Below are positions 8,323 to 15,778 of a stretch of DNA of 56,297 bases, in pieces. Both the position numbers and the translations under genes were made by a program. The notes under the pieces were generated by a model, which saw only the letters and a list, made by a program, of their open reading frames with translations, was not told where the DNA came from and did no database searches. Positions within the stretch are counted from its first letter, which is position 1. Each line of letters begins with the position of its first letter. Source of the stretch: Streptomyces sp. MspMP-M5 (GTDB lineage Bacteria; Actinomycetota; Actinomycetes; Streptomycetales; Streptomycetaceae); the NCBI RefSeq assembly GCF_000373585.1, contig NZ_KB891914.1, forward strand, positions 1-56,297, in the 5' to 3' direction.

Positions 8323-8354
8323 TGACAAGAACTTTCCAATGTGACAAGTACTTT
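8323..8354 (-). promoter_or_regulatory. Tandem 13-bp direct repeats, candidate operator
   Basis: On the minus strand AAAGTACTTGTCA and AAAGTTCTTGTCA lie 19 bp apart start-to-start, with one mismatch, upstream of the membrane-protein/regulator operon. TTGTCA within the repeats could also serve as a -35. Two same-face sites fit cooperative binding by a winged-helix dimer, most simply the product of the operon itself. Confidence 0.5.
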
Positions 8355-8399
8355 CTGTCCAGTCCGAACTGACGCAGCGACGGGCGGGCCACTCCCCTC

Positions 8400-8429
8400 C
8401 TGACCGTTGATCACCAGGTCGGGTACTGT
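8400..8429 (+). promoter_or_regulatory. Candidate promoter of the HemK-like gene
   Basis: CTGACC (8400-8405) and TACTGT (8424-8429) are 18 bp apart and face the methyltransferase gene. The implied transcript would have a leader of about 200 nt containing the short GTG ORF at 8507. Confidence 0.45.
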
Positions 8430-8506
8430 GGCCCCGGCCGTCGGCGACCCGGGTGTGGTTGCCGACGGGTTCCGCGTTCGCCCGTGTACGCAACGGCCCC
8501 GAGGAG

Positions 8507-8578
8507 GTGAGACCGATTCCCCGCCAGTCCCGGCAGGTGCTCCCGGCTCACGTCCGTGCGTCCGTCCCTCTCAGGTGA
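8507..8578 (+). CDS. Possible 23-codon leader ORF
   Basis: A GTG directly preceded by GAGGAG opens a 23-codon, arginine-rich reading frame (starts MRPIPRQSRQ) ending 56 nt before the methyltransferase start. It may be a real leader peptide or only a fortuitous Shine-Dalgarno. The SD is adjacent to the GTG with no normal spacer, which lowers confidence. Confidence 0.25.
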   Translation: MRPIPRQSRQVLPAHVRASVPLR

Positions 8579-8634
8579 CCGACCGACATCCGTGACCCGG
8601 GATGCGCCCTCGGCATCCCGAAAGGCTCACCACC

Positions 8635-9501
8635 ATGTCGTCATTCCTGTCGTCGTCCCATTCGTCGTCCCATTCGTCGTCCCTTCCCGCGCTGCCGTCC
8701 GCCGTCGTCACCAGACTCCGCGCCGCCGGCTGCGTCTTCGCCGAGGACGAGGCCGCGCTGCTCGTCGCCGCGGCCCGTACACCGGAGAACCTGGCCGTCA
8801 TGGTGGAGCGGCGGGTGGCCGGGCATCCCCTGGAACACGTCCTCGGCTGGGCCGAGTTCGGCGGTCTGCGGGTGCGCGTGGACCCCGGGGTCTTCGTGCC
8901 GCGTCGGCGCACCGAGTTCCTGCTGGGGCAGGCCGTCGCCCTCGGGCGCGCCGCCGCGCGGAGCGGCCGGCGGCCCGTCGCGGTCGACCTGTGCTGCGGC
9001 TCCGGCGCCGTCGGGGCCGCGCTGGCCGCGGCGCTGGGCGCGGTCGAACTGCACGCCTGCGACATCGAACCGGCCGCGGTGCGCTGCGCCCGCCGCAACG
9101 TGGCCGCGGCCGGCGGCCGGGTCCACGAGGGCGACCTGTTCGCCCCGCTGCCCGTCGGCCTCCGGGGACGGATCGACGTCCTGACGGCGAACGTCCCCTA
9201 TGTCCCCACCGAGGAGGTCGGCCTGCTGCCGCCGGAGGCTCGCGACCACGAACCGCTGGTGGCGCTCGACGGCGGCGCGGACGGGCTGGACGTGCTGCGG
9301 CGGGTGGCGGCGGAGGCGCCCCGGTGGCTGGCGCCCGGCGGCCACCTGCTCGTCGAGACCGGTGAGCGGCAGGTGGACCGGGCCGTCGCGGCCTTCCGCC
9401 GCAGCGGGCTGCTCCCCCGCGTGGCCGCCTCCGACGAACTCTGCGCCACGGTCGTGATCGGCACTCGCCCGCCCGCCGCGGCCGGACCGGAAAGCTTCTG
9501 A
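8635..9501 (+). CDS. HemK/PrmC-family N5-glutamine-type methyltransferase paralogue
   Basis: 288 residues with an AdoMet-binding Rossmann domain (VAVDLCCGSGAVGAALAAAL, about 120-140) and NVPYVPTEEVGLLP in place of the family's NPPY catalytic motif; upstream VFVPRRRTEFL is also family-typical. The first Pro of NPPY is Val, as in several actinobacterial HemK paralogues, so the substrate may not be a release factor. It would methylate a glutamine or similar side chain. The N-terminus is a Ser/His repeat encoded by tandem CATTCGTCGTCCC-like units. Confidence 0.85.
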   Translation: MSSFLSSSHSSSHSSSLPALPSAVVTRLRAAGCVFAEDEAALLVAAARTPENLAVMVERRVAGHPLEHVLGWAEFGGLRVRVDPGVFVPRRRTEFLLGQAVALGRAAARSGRRPVAVDLCCGSGAVGAALAAALGAVELHACDIEPAAVRCARRNVAAAGGRVHEGDLFAPLPVGLRGRIDVLTANVPYVPTEEVGLLPPEARDHEPLVALDGGADGLDVLRRVAAEAPRWLAPGGHLLVETGERQVDRAVAAFRRSGLLPRVAASDELCATVVIGTRPPAAAGPESF

Positions 9502-9533
9502 GCATTGTCGGTGGCGCGCCGTACGGTGGTCGT

Positions 9534-10433
9534 ATGGCTTCGATGAGCTACGACCGCCACTGTGCCGAAATCGTCGCCCAGACCGCCCTGTTGAGGACCC
9601 GGGTCGAGGGTGCGGACCTCTCCGCGCCGGTGCCCACCTGCCCTGGTTGGACCCTCGCCCGGCTGCTGCGCCATCTGGGCGGGGCGCACCGCCGGGCGGA
9701 GAGGCTCGTCCGGACGAGAGCCACCGGCCCGGTCCCCGAGGGGCCGGTCCCCGACACCCGAGTCAGCGACGTCGACGTCCCCGGTCCCGCCGACGGAGAC
9801 GGGTCCGCGCTCGGCGCCTGGCTGACCGAGGGCGCCGGACGGCTGGCCGACACCCTGCGCGCCACCGGCCCCGAGACGGCGGTGTGGACGTCGGGCCCGG
9901 GTAGGACTCCGGCGTTCTGGGCCCGGCGGATGACGCACGAGACGGTGGTGCACCGCGCGGACGCCACGTTCGCCATCGCGCAGGCCCCGGGCGGACCGGC
10001 CGTGGCCGACCACCCGTTCGCGGTCGTGGAGGACGTCGCCGTGGACGCCCTCGACGCGTGGATGTCCTTCGGCTCCCTGCCGGCCGTACTGGAGCGCGGC
10101 CCCCACATATCCGCCTTCCTGGGCACCGGCCGCACCCTCCGCCTCCAGGCCACCGACGGCACGCCCGAGGCCGCCGCGGACTGGCTGGTCGGCCTCGGCG
10201 CCGACGCCCTCACCTGGCAGCGGCCGCCCTCCCCCACCCCGGACACCGCACCGGCCACCACCACCGTCCGCGGCGCGCTCAACGATCTGCTGCTGCTCGT
10301 CTACGGCCGGCTCCCCGCCCGCGGCCCCGCCCCCGCCCCGGTCGCCGCCGGCACCGGCCCGGTGGAGATCCTCGGCGAGGCCGCGCTGCTCGACGCCTGG
10401 CTGGAGGCCGTCGGCCGCTGGCTCAGGGAGTGA
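9534..10433 (+). CDS. Maleylpyruvate isomerase/DinB-family mycothiol-dependent enzyme-like protein
   Basis: 299 residues beginning DRHCAEIVAQTALLRTRVEGADLSAPVPTCPGWTLARLLRHLGGAHR, the usual helical start of the actinobacterial maleylpyruvate isomerase family. The conserved metal ligands fit H67-type (HLGGAHR) and MTHETVVHRAD (HxxxxxHRxD). These enzymes use mycothiol as thiol cofactor, or have unknown function in Streptomyces. A -10-like TACGGT ends 6 nt before the ATG, so the transcript is probably leaderless. Confidence 0.82.
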   Translation: MASMSYDRHCAEIVAQTALLRTRVEGADLSAPVPTCPGWTLARLLRHLGGAHRRAERLVRTRATGPVPEGPVPDTRVSDVDVPGPADGDGSALGAWLTEGAGRLADTLRATGPETAVWTSGPGRTPAFWARRMTHETVVHRADATFAIAQAPGGPAVADHPFAVVEDVAVDALDAWMSFGSLPAVLERGPHISAFLGTGRTLRLQATDGTPEAAADWLVGLGADALTWQRPPSPTPDTAPATTTVRGALNDLLLLVYGRLPARGPAPAPVAAGTGPVEILGEAALLDAWLEAVGRWLRE

Positions 10434-10502
10434 GGCGGCGCGAGGGCGGGATACGGGCCGGCCGGGTGCCGCCCAGCACCACGGCGTCGAAGAGCGGTCA
10501 GC

Positions 10503-10519
10503 CGTCAGAAGCGCCCTAG
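10503..10519. repeat. 17-bp exact repeat, copy 1 (CGTCAGAAGCGCCCTAG)
   Basis: Identical to 15779-15795. Here it contains the stop codon of the 106-residue protein gene on the minus strand. An 11-bp core, CTAGGGCGCTT, also occurs at 32236-32246 just after the stop of the cmdF-like gene. Confidence 0.7.
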
Positions 10520-10825
10520 TTCCCGTACTTCGGCGGGCGCGGGCAGCTCGCCGCGCTCCGCCGCGGTGTCCAGCAACCGCCTTACGACGCCCGGCTCATG
10601 GAGGTCGAGTGGCCGCCGCCGGCCGTCCATGACCGCTCCGGAGTGCAGCAGGCCGTCGGGGACGAAGCGGCCGGGCCCGGGGCGGAAGACGATCCGCAGC
10701 ACCCCCCGGGTGCCCTCGTGGCGCAGCGAGCGGACCTCCCGGCACTCGGGGTGCCGGTGGCGCACGGTCCACAGCCAGCACTGATCGCCCACCACGAGCC
10801 GGCGGGGCCGGTGTTCCTTCCGCAT
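10505..10825 (-). CDS. Hypothetical protein, 106 residues
   Basis: A basic, Arg-rich protein with a compact conserved-looking core (RRLVVGDQCWLWTVRHRH, GVLRIVFRPGPGRFVPDGLLHSGAV and PLDLHEPGVVRRLLDTAAERG). No family recognised. Codon use and third-position GC fit real coding sequence. No clear Shine-Dalgarno; ATG at 10825 was chosen as the first methionine after a low-complexity stretch, and an upstream extension to about 10903 is possible. Confidence 0.65.
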   Translation of the reverse strand: MRKEHRPRRLVVGDQCWLWTVRHRHPECREVRSLRHEGTRGVLRIVFRPGPGRFVPDGLLHSGAVMDGRRRPLDLHEPGVVRRLLDTAAERGELPAPAEVRELGRF

Positions 10826-10945
10826 GCGCCCGACAGTCGTGGTCCGGCGGGAGGCGGGCACCCCCGGGACGGGCACGCGGCGGACAGAAGACGGGCGGGA
10901 CACCGGCAGCGGGCCCGTGCGACAACGGGCGGTCGCGGCAGCGCC

Positions 10946-12193
10946 TCAAGCCGCCGGCCAGAGCTCCCCACCACGCTCCGCCACCACAGCCGCGATACGG
11001 GCCACCGCCTCGGCAGCCGGGAGCGGCGCCGGGCGGCGCCCGTCGCGCAGGCGAAGGGCGACGAGGTCGGCGGGGGCCTCGCGGGAGCCGATGACGGCCT
11101 GGTAGGGGACGTGCCGGGCGGCGCGGATACGGGCGCCGAGGGTGCCCTGGGCGGGGCCGGCGAGTTCGGCCCGCAGGCCGCGTTCCAGGCAGCGCCGTAC
11201 GAGCCCTTCGGCGTGCGGCAGTTCGCCCTCGGAGACCGGGAGCACCACGAGCTGGACGGGGGCGAGCCAGGCCGGGAAGGCGCCGCCGTGCTCCTCGATG
11301 AGGTGGGCGACGGCGCGTTCGACACTGCCGATGACGGCGCGGTGGACCATCACGGGCCGGTGCCGGGCGCCGTCGGGGCCCACGTAGGACAGGTCGAAGC
11401 GGCGCGGCTGGTGCAGGTCCACCTGGACGGTGGAGAGGGTGGCCTCGCGGCCGGCGCGGTCGGCGATCTGCACGTCGATCTTGGGGCCGTAGAAGGCGGC
11501 CTCGCCCCCGACGGCCTCGTAGGCGACCCCGGAGCCGTCGAGTGCCTCGGTCAGCAGGGCCGATGCGCGCCGCCACATCGCGGGGTCGGCGACGTACTTG
11601 CCGCCCTCGCCGGGCAGCGAGAGGCGGTAGCGGGCGGCGCGGATGCCGAGGTCGGCGTAGGCGCGGCGGATCAGGTCCAGGGCCGCACGGGCCTCGTCGG
11701 CGACCTGGTCGAGGGTGCAGAAGATGTGCGCGTCGTTGAGCTGGATGGCGCGGACGCGGGTGAGGCCGCCGAGCACCCCGGAGCGCTCCGAGCGGTACAT
11801 TCCGCCCAATTCAGCGATCCGCAGCGGGAGTTCATGATGGCTGTGCGGGCGCGAGCGGTAGATGAGGGCGTGGTGGGGACAGAGGCTGGGGCGCAGTACG
11901 ACCTGTTCGCCGCCGAGGTCCATGGGCGGGAACATGTCGTCGCGGTAGTGGTCCCAGTGCCCGGAGATCTCGTACAGCTCCCGCTTGCCGAGGACCGGCG
12001 AGTAGACGTGCCGGTAGCCGGCGCGGCGCTCGGTCTCGCGGATGTACTCCTCCAGGGCGTGCCGCACCGCCGCGCCGGCCGGCAGCCAGTAGGGCAGTCC
12101 GGCGCCCATCAGCGGATCGGTGTCGAAGAGGTCCAGCTCGCGGCCGAGCCGGCGGTGGTCGTGGGCGGGGGCGGTGTTCATGGTGGCGTTCAT
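10946..12193 (-). CDS. Short threonyl-tRNA synthetase (no TGS/editing domains)
   Basis: 415 residues: class II catalytic core plus C-terminal anticodon-binding domain, lacking the N-terminal TGS and editing domains of the usual 640-680-residue ThrRS. All three zinc ligands are in place (C105 in RPSLCPHH, H156 in NDAHIFC, H284 in PVMVHRAVIGS), and motif 2 (MYRSERSGVLGGLTRVR) is intact, so it should aminoacylate. A second short ThrRS is known in streptomycetes; loss of editing may be covered by the housekeeping enzyme. ATG 12193 follows GAGGAG. A threonine-coding leader peptide and a hairpin precede it, pointing to attenuation control. Confidence 0.9.
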   Translation of the reverse strand: MNATMNTAPAHDHRRLGRELDLFDTDPLMGAGLPYWLPAGAAVRHALEEYIRETERRAGYRHVYSPVLGKRELYEISGHWDHYRDDMFPPMDLGGEQVVLRPSLCPHHALIYRSRPHSHHELPLRIAELGGMYRSERSGVLGGLTRVRAIQLNDAHIFCTLDQVADEARAALDLIRRAYADLGIRAARYRLSLPGEGGKYVADPAMWRRASALLTEALDGSGVAYEAVGGEAAFYGPKIDVQIADRAGREATLSTVQVDLHQPRRFDLSYVGPDGARHRPVMVHRAVIGSVERAVAHLIEEHGGAFPAWLAPVQLVVLPVSEGELPHAEGLVRRCLERGLRAELAGPAQGTLGARIRAARHVPYQAVIGSREAPADLVALRLRDGRRPAPLPAAEAVARIAAVVAERGGELWPAA

Positions 12194-12234
12194 GGCGGTC
12201 TCCTCGCGTGTACGGGGCGAGTGACCACACGGCG

Positions 12235-12262
12235 AAGCCCCGGGGCACTCGCCCCGGGGCTT
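12235..12262 (-). terminator. Attenuator-type hairpin in the ThrRS leader
   Basis: A perfect 12-bp stem (AAGCCCCGGGGC with GCCCCGGGGCTT) closes a 4-nt loop, placed between the leader peptide stop and the synthetase Shine-Dalgarno. There is no U-tract, as is common for actinobacterial terminators. Confidence 0.7.
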
Positions 12263-12282
12263 GACGACTCGTAAGTCAGCGG

Positions 12283-12339
12283 TCAGCGCGCCGGGACTCT
12301 CTCCGGCGTCGTCGTGAAGAACAGATCTGCGCGCTGCAT
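12283..12339 (-). CDS. Threonine leader peptide (18 aa) of the ThrRS gene
   Basis: A short ORF encodes MQRADLFFTTTPERVPAR with three consecutive ACG threonine codons. A -10-like TACGGT (minus strand, 12352-12347) ends 7 nt before its ATG, so it would be translated from a leaderless mRNA. The arrangement leader peptide, hairpin, synthetase is that of ribosome-mediated attenuation: stalling at the Thr codons when charged tRNA-Thr is scarce would favour read-through. Confidence 0.7.
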   Translation of the reverse strand: MQRADLFFTTTPERVPAR

Positions 12340-12383
12340 GTGGCAGACCGTAGCAGGGCGCCCCGGCGGCCGCACCGGATTTC

Positions 12384-13568
12384 TCATCGGATGAGGTGCG
12401 GCACGAACCGCGCGTACTCGTCGGTGACCAGACCGGCCGACTCGCGGATGCCGAGCCCGGCCGCCTCATCCCCGACGACCCAGGCGCCGAGCACCACCCG
12501 GTTGCCGCCGAAGTCCGGCAGCGGCGCCAACTCCTGGTAACAGCAGGGTTCGTCGCGCAGCGCGGCGGGGGTTCCCGGCGGATGGACGGTGACCCCTTCG
12601 CCTTCCCTTCCCAGCAGCGGTTTGGCGACGTGTCCGGGACCGGCGGGCAGTTCGCGGGGGCCGTCCAGATAGGCGGGCAGGAGGTTGGGGTGGCCGGGGA
12701 AGAGCTCCCAGAGGACCGCCAGCAGCGCCTTGTTGGAGAGCAGCATCTTCCAGGCGGGCTCGATCCACAGGGTGGAGCCGGTGGCGCCGCCGTTGTCGAG
12801 GGTGTCCAGGACGTGCGGGCCGAAGGCGTCGGTGGCCAGCCACTCCCAGGGGTACAGCTTGAAGCAGGCGCGGACGAAGCGCAGCCGCTGGTCGACGAAG
12901 CGGCCGGAGAGCCGGTCCCAGCCGATCTCCTCCATGGCGATCGCCTCGGTGGCCAGGCCCGCCTGTTCGGCCGTCTCGCGCAGATAGGCGACGGTCATCA
13001 GGTCCTCGCCCAGCTCGTCGGCGGCCGAGTGCGCGAAGTGCAGCGGGGCGCCGGGCGGCAGCAGGTCCGCCTGCCGCTTCCAGGCGGCCACCAGCCGCTC
13101 GTGCAGCGAGTTCCACTGGTCGGCGGCCGGGAAGCGGTCCTCCATCCAGAACCACTGTGGGCTGGCGGCCTCCACCAGGGAGGTGGGGGTGTCGGCGTTG
13201 TACTCCAGCAGCTTGGCGGGGCCGGTGCCGTCGTAGCGGAGGTCGAACCGGCCGTAGAGGGAGGGGAGTTCGGCACGGCGGTGCCATGCCTGGGCGACCC
13301 GGGCGGCCAGGCGCGGATCGGTGAGGCCGAGGTCGGCGAACCGGTCGTGGGTGACGATGTGCTCGGCGGCGGCCAGGCACATGCCGTGCAGTTCCTCGAC
13401 GACCTCTTCCAGCGCGTCGATCTCGGCCGCCGAGAAGGAGTAGTAGGCGCTCTCGTCCCAGTAGGGGCGCAGCGAGTCGTCGGGGTAACGGGTGAGCGGG
13501 TAGATCAGCCCCTGGGCCTCGACGGTGCCCTGCCAGTCGGGGCGGGGCTCGATGGTGTGGCGGCGCAT
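12384..13568 (-). CDS. Glutathionylspermidine synthase-like ATP-grasp ligase (YgiC/YjfC type)
   Basis: 394 residues, full length for the preATP-grasp/ATP-grasp acid-amine ligases related to the synthetase half of E. coli Gsp. Signature segments are LEYNADTPTSLVEA, WKMLLSNKALLAVLWELFPGHPNLLPAYL, HVAKPLLGREGEGV (ATP-binding Lys and glycine loop) and GGNRVVLGAWVVGDEAAGLGIRES. It should form an amide bond to an unknown amine. It starts 6 nt after the upstream lipoprotein gene and is certainly co-transcribed; the pair parallels E. coli ygiB-ygiC. Confidence 0.88.
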   Translation of the reverse strand: MRRHTIEPRPDWQGTVEAQGLIYPLTRYPDDSLRPYWDESAYYSFSAAEIDALEEVVEELHGMCLAAAEHIVTHDRFADLGLTDPRLAARVAQAWHRRAELPSLYGRFDLRYDGTGPAKLLEYNADTPTSLVEAASPQWFWMEDRFPAADQWNSLHERLVAAWKRQADLLPPGAPLHFAHSAADELGEDLMTVAYLRETAEQAGLATEAIAMEEIGWDRLSGRFVDQRLRFVRACFKLYPWEWLATDAFGPHVLDTLDNGGATGSTLWIEPAWKMLLSNKALLAVLWELFPGHPNLLPAYLDGPRELPAGPGHVAKPLLGREGEGVTVHPPGTPAALRDEPCCYQELAPLPDFGGNRVVLGAWVVGDEAAGLGIRESAGLVTDEYARFVPHLIR

Positions 13569-13574
13569 CCGGTG

Positions 13575-13901
13575 TCAGCCGCCCGAGGAGCCGTGCCGGG
13601 AGCCGAAGCCTCCGCGGGTGACGGCGGCACTCTTGTCGAACGTGCCGCCCTTGACATAGCGGCCGGAGCCGCCGGAACCGTAGTACCAGCGGCCGGACGT
13701 GGCGCCCGGCGAGGAGCACTGCGCCGGGCTGAGCACGCGGTATCCGTGGACGCTGTCATAGCTCCTGGGGTCCACACAGCGCCTGTCCGGCTCCGACCCG
13801 CAGGAGGTGAGCGCCGCGGCCAGCGCGCCCATGCCCCCGAGAATGACGGTGCCGGAACGCAACCGCCGCCGCATCTGTCCTGATTCCGCCTTGCGCACCA
13901 T
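13575..13901 (-). CDS. Small lipoprotein, YgiB/DUF1190-like partner
   Basis: 108 residues with a basic N-terminus (MRRRLRSG), hydrophobic stretch and lipobox LAAALTSC, so it is probably a membrane-anchored lipoprotein. The mature part has two further Cys (RRCVDPRSY, PAQCSS) and a Gly/Ser/Tyr-rich tail with RGGFGS, the composition of DUF1190 proteins encoded with YgiC homologues. Two starts are possible: ATG 13901 (after GGGGG) or ATG 13874. Function unknown. Confidence 0.75.
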   Translation of the reverse strand: MVRKAESGQMRRRLRSGTVILGGMGALAAALTSCGSEPDRRCVDPRSYDSVHGYRVLSPAQCSSPGATSGRWYYGSGGSGRYVKGGTFDKSAAVTRGGFGSRHGSSGG

Positions 13902-14054
13902 GCCGACCCCCGTCTGTCCGTACGCGAACAATCCCTGACGCCCGCCCACCCTAGGTGCCCGCTCCACGACTCGATACGGGGGGGCGGGTACCCGTTCCGA
14001 CGTGGCCGTTCGGCGCCCGCCCGCAAGGAACACGCCACTCTTGCTAGCGCTTGC

Positions 14055-14083
14055 TTGCAATAGTTAGCACTACCGTGCAGTAT
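14055..14083 (+). promoter_or_regulatory. Probable leaderless promoter of the XRE regulator
   Basis: TTGCAA and CAGTAT are separated by 17 bp and the ATG lies 7 nt after the -10. Upstream, TTGCTAGC, TTGCTTGC and TAGTTAGC form a cluster of related short repeats (14041-14068), and GTATCGATAC just before the ATG is a 10-bp palindrome. Both are candidate autoregulatory sites. Confidence 0.5.
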
Positions 14084-14089
14084 CGATAC

Positions 14090-14545
14090 ATGGCATCACT
14101 CAACGTCGGCAATCTCGGCGAGTTCCTGCGGGAGCAGCGGCGCACGGCGCAGCTGAGCCTGCGGCAGCTGGCGGATGCCGCGGGGGTGTCCAACCCGTAC
14201 CTCAGTCAGATCGAGCGCGGTCTGCGCAAACCGAGCGCGGAGATCCTCCAGCAGCTCGCCAAGGCACTGCGGATATCCGCCGAGACGCTGTATGTCCAGG
14301 CCGGAATCCTGGACGAACGGCGCGCCCCGGACGGCACCGGGGTGCAGACCGCGATACTCACCGATCCGTCGTTGAACGAGCGGCAGAAGCAGGTCCTGCT
14401 GCAGATCTACGAGTCCTTCCGCAAGGAGAACGGGCTCGGCGGCGGCGCCCCGGACGGCGGCACCGCGCCCCGTTCCGGCGACGGGCCCGAGGACGGCGAC
14501 CAACCCCATGAGACAGAGGCCGACGGCGGCCCGCACGCCACCTGA
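14090..14545 (+). CDS. XRE-family regulator, Rv0474-like
   Basis: 151 residues: an HTH at 8-65 (LSLRQLADAAGVSNPYLSQIERGLRKPSAEILQQLAKALRISAETLYVQAGIL) and a helix ERQKQVLLQIYESFRKENG, then an acidic, disordered tail. From memory this is very close to M. tuberculosis Rv0474 over the whole HTH, and the next two genes also match its neighbours (hbhA, Rv0476), supporting orthology. Probably a local repressor. No Shine-Dalgarno; leaderless expression is likely. Confidence 0.92.
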   Translation: MASLNVGNLGEFLREQRRTAQLSLRQLADAAGVSNPYLSQIERGLRKPSAEILQQLAKALRISAETLYVQAGILDERRAPDGTGVQTAILTDPSLNERQKQVLLQIYESFRKENGLGGGAPDGGTAPRSGDGPEDGDQPHETEADGGPHAT

Positions 14546-14577
14546 GCAACCCCATCGTTTCCAGGAGGAACCACGTC

Positions 14578-15219
14578 ATGGCCATCACCACCGATGACCT
14601 CCGCAAGGCCCTGACCGACGCGACCCCGCTGTACGCCGTGGCCGGCACCGTCGACCTGGCCGCCGAGAAGCTGGGCGAGGTGCCGCAGCTGGTCGAGAAG
14701 CTGAAGGCCGAGGCCCCCAAGCGCTTCGAGTCGGTCCGCAGCACCGACCCCAAGGACATCCAGGCCCTGGTCACCAAGCAGGCCAAGGAGGCCCAGGAGA
14801 AGCTGGGCGAGCTGCTGGGCTCGCTCGACGGCGATCTGAAGAAGTTCCGCGACCAGGCGCAGGAGCTGGCGCTGCGCGGCGTCGGCCGGGCCGCCGAGGT
14901 CGCCGTGCAGGCCCGCGAGACCTACGACGAGCTGGCCGAGCGCGGCCGCGGCGCGGTGCAGAACTGGCGCGGTGGCGCCGCCGAGCAGGTCGAGGAGCTG
15001 GCGGTGGCGATCGAGCCGGAGCCGGAGCGCAAGGCCGAGACCAAGAACGGCGCGGAGACCGGCGGCCGTGCCAAGACCGTGCCGGCCAACGGCACCCGCC
15101 CCGAGGCGAAGGCCACCGCCTCCACCGAGCCGAAGGCCGCCGGGGCGCCGAAGCCGGCCGCCCAGCGCAAGCCCGCCGCGGGCCCGGCGAAGAAGAGCAC
15201 CCCGCCGTCGGCGAAGTGA
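14578..15219 (+). CDS. HBHA-like helical protein with a Lys/Pro/Ala-rich tail
   Basis: 213 residues in two parts. Residues 1-145 are a long amphipathic, probably coiled-coil helix (VDLAAEKLGEVPQLVEKLKAEAP, KQAKEAQEKLGELLGSLDGDLKKFRDQAQE). Residues 150-213 are a Lys/Pro/Ala-rich tail, as in mycobacterial heparin-binding haemagglutinin. No signal peptide. Known roles of the family include surface adhesion in mycobacteria and contact with intracytosolic lipid bodies in Rhodococcus; a role in a saprophyte is unknown. AGGAGGAA precedes the ATG, and the XRE gene lies 33 bp upstream. Confidence 0.88.
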   Translation: MAITTDDLRKALTDATPLYAVAGTVDLAAEKLGEVPQLVEKLKAEAPKRFESVRSTDPKDIQALVTKQAKEAQEKLGELLGSLDGDLKKFRDQAQELALRGVGRAAEVAVQARETYDELAERGRGAVQNWRGGAAEQVEELAVAIEPEPERKAETKNGAETGGRAKTVPANGTRPEAKATASTEPKAAGAPKPAAQRKPAAGPAKKSTPPSAK

Positions 15220-15246
15220 GCCGCCGGTGAGCGCCGGCCATCGGGC

Positions 15247-15275
15247 GGGCCGGGCACTTCCCACGTGTCCGGCCC
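15247..15275 (+). terminator. Hairpin between the HBHA-like gene and the DUF2516 gene
   Basis: GGGCCGGGCAC pairs with GTGTCCGGCCC (one G-U pair) around a 7-nt loop. It may attenuate or end HBHA transcription. A TACGGT -10-like element follows at about 15286, so the DUF2516 gene may have its own promoter. Confidence 0.55.
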
Positions 15276-15365
15276 GTTGTCCCGGTACGGTGGGGCTCCA
15301 GGACCCACACGAACCCCGATGACAGCCCGGCTCCCAGGGCGAACGGCTAACGGCAGGTGGACGGC

Positions 15366-15710
15366 GTGCTGATTTACGGATTCCAGAGCATTCTGAGCTG
15401 GGTTCAGCTCGGCCTCGGCGTCTATTCCGCCGTGATGCTGATCGACGCGGCCACCCGCCGCGAGGACGCCTACCGCGCGGCCGACAAGCAGAACAAGGGC
15501 ATGTGGCTGATCTTCCTGGGCCTGGCCACCGCGCTGCTGTTCCTGCTGCCGATGCTCTCGTTCCTGCCGATCATCGGCGTGATCGCGGTGATCGTCTACA
15601 CCGTCGACGTCCGGCCGGCGCTGCGCGCGGCGGCCGGTGGCGGCCGTGGCGGCCCGCGCCGCGGCTCCAGCTCCGACGGCCCCTACGGGCCGTACAACGG
15701 CGGTCGCTGA
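15366..15710 (+). CDS. DUF2516-family membrane protein (Rv0476-like)
   Basis: About 114 residues with two transmembrane helices (VQLGLGVYSAVMLIDA and MWLIFLGLATALLFLLPMLSFLPIIGVIAVIVYTV), a short polar linker and a Gly/Arg-rich tail. It matches the small membrane protein that follows hbhA in mycobacteria. GTG 15366 is preferred because AGGTGG lies 5-7 nt upstream; an in-frame GTG at 15357 would add three residues. Function unknown. Confidence 0.82.
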   Translation: MLIYGFQSILSWVQLGLGVYSAVMLIDAATRREDAYRAADKQNKGMWLIFLGLATALLFLLPMLSFLPIIGVIAVIVYTVDVRPALRAAAGGGRGGPRRGSSSDGPYGPYNGGR

Positions 15711-15778
15711 GCCCGTCGTCCCCGGTGTCGGCCGGGCCCGTCTCCGCTCCGGGCCCGGCCGGCCGGCGGGGCCGGCCC

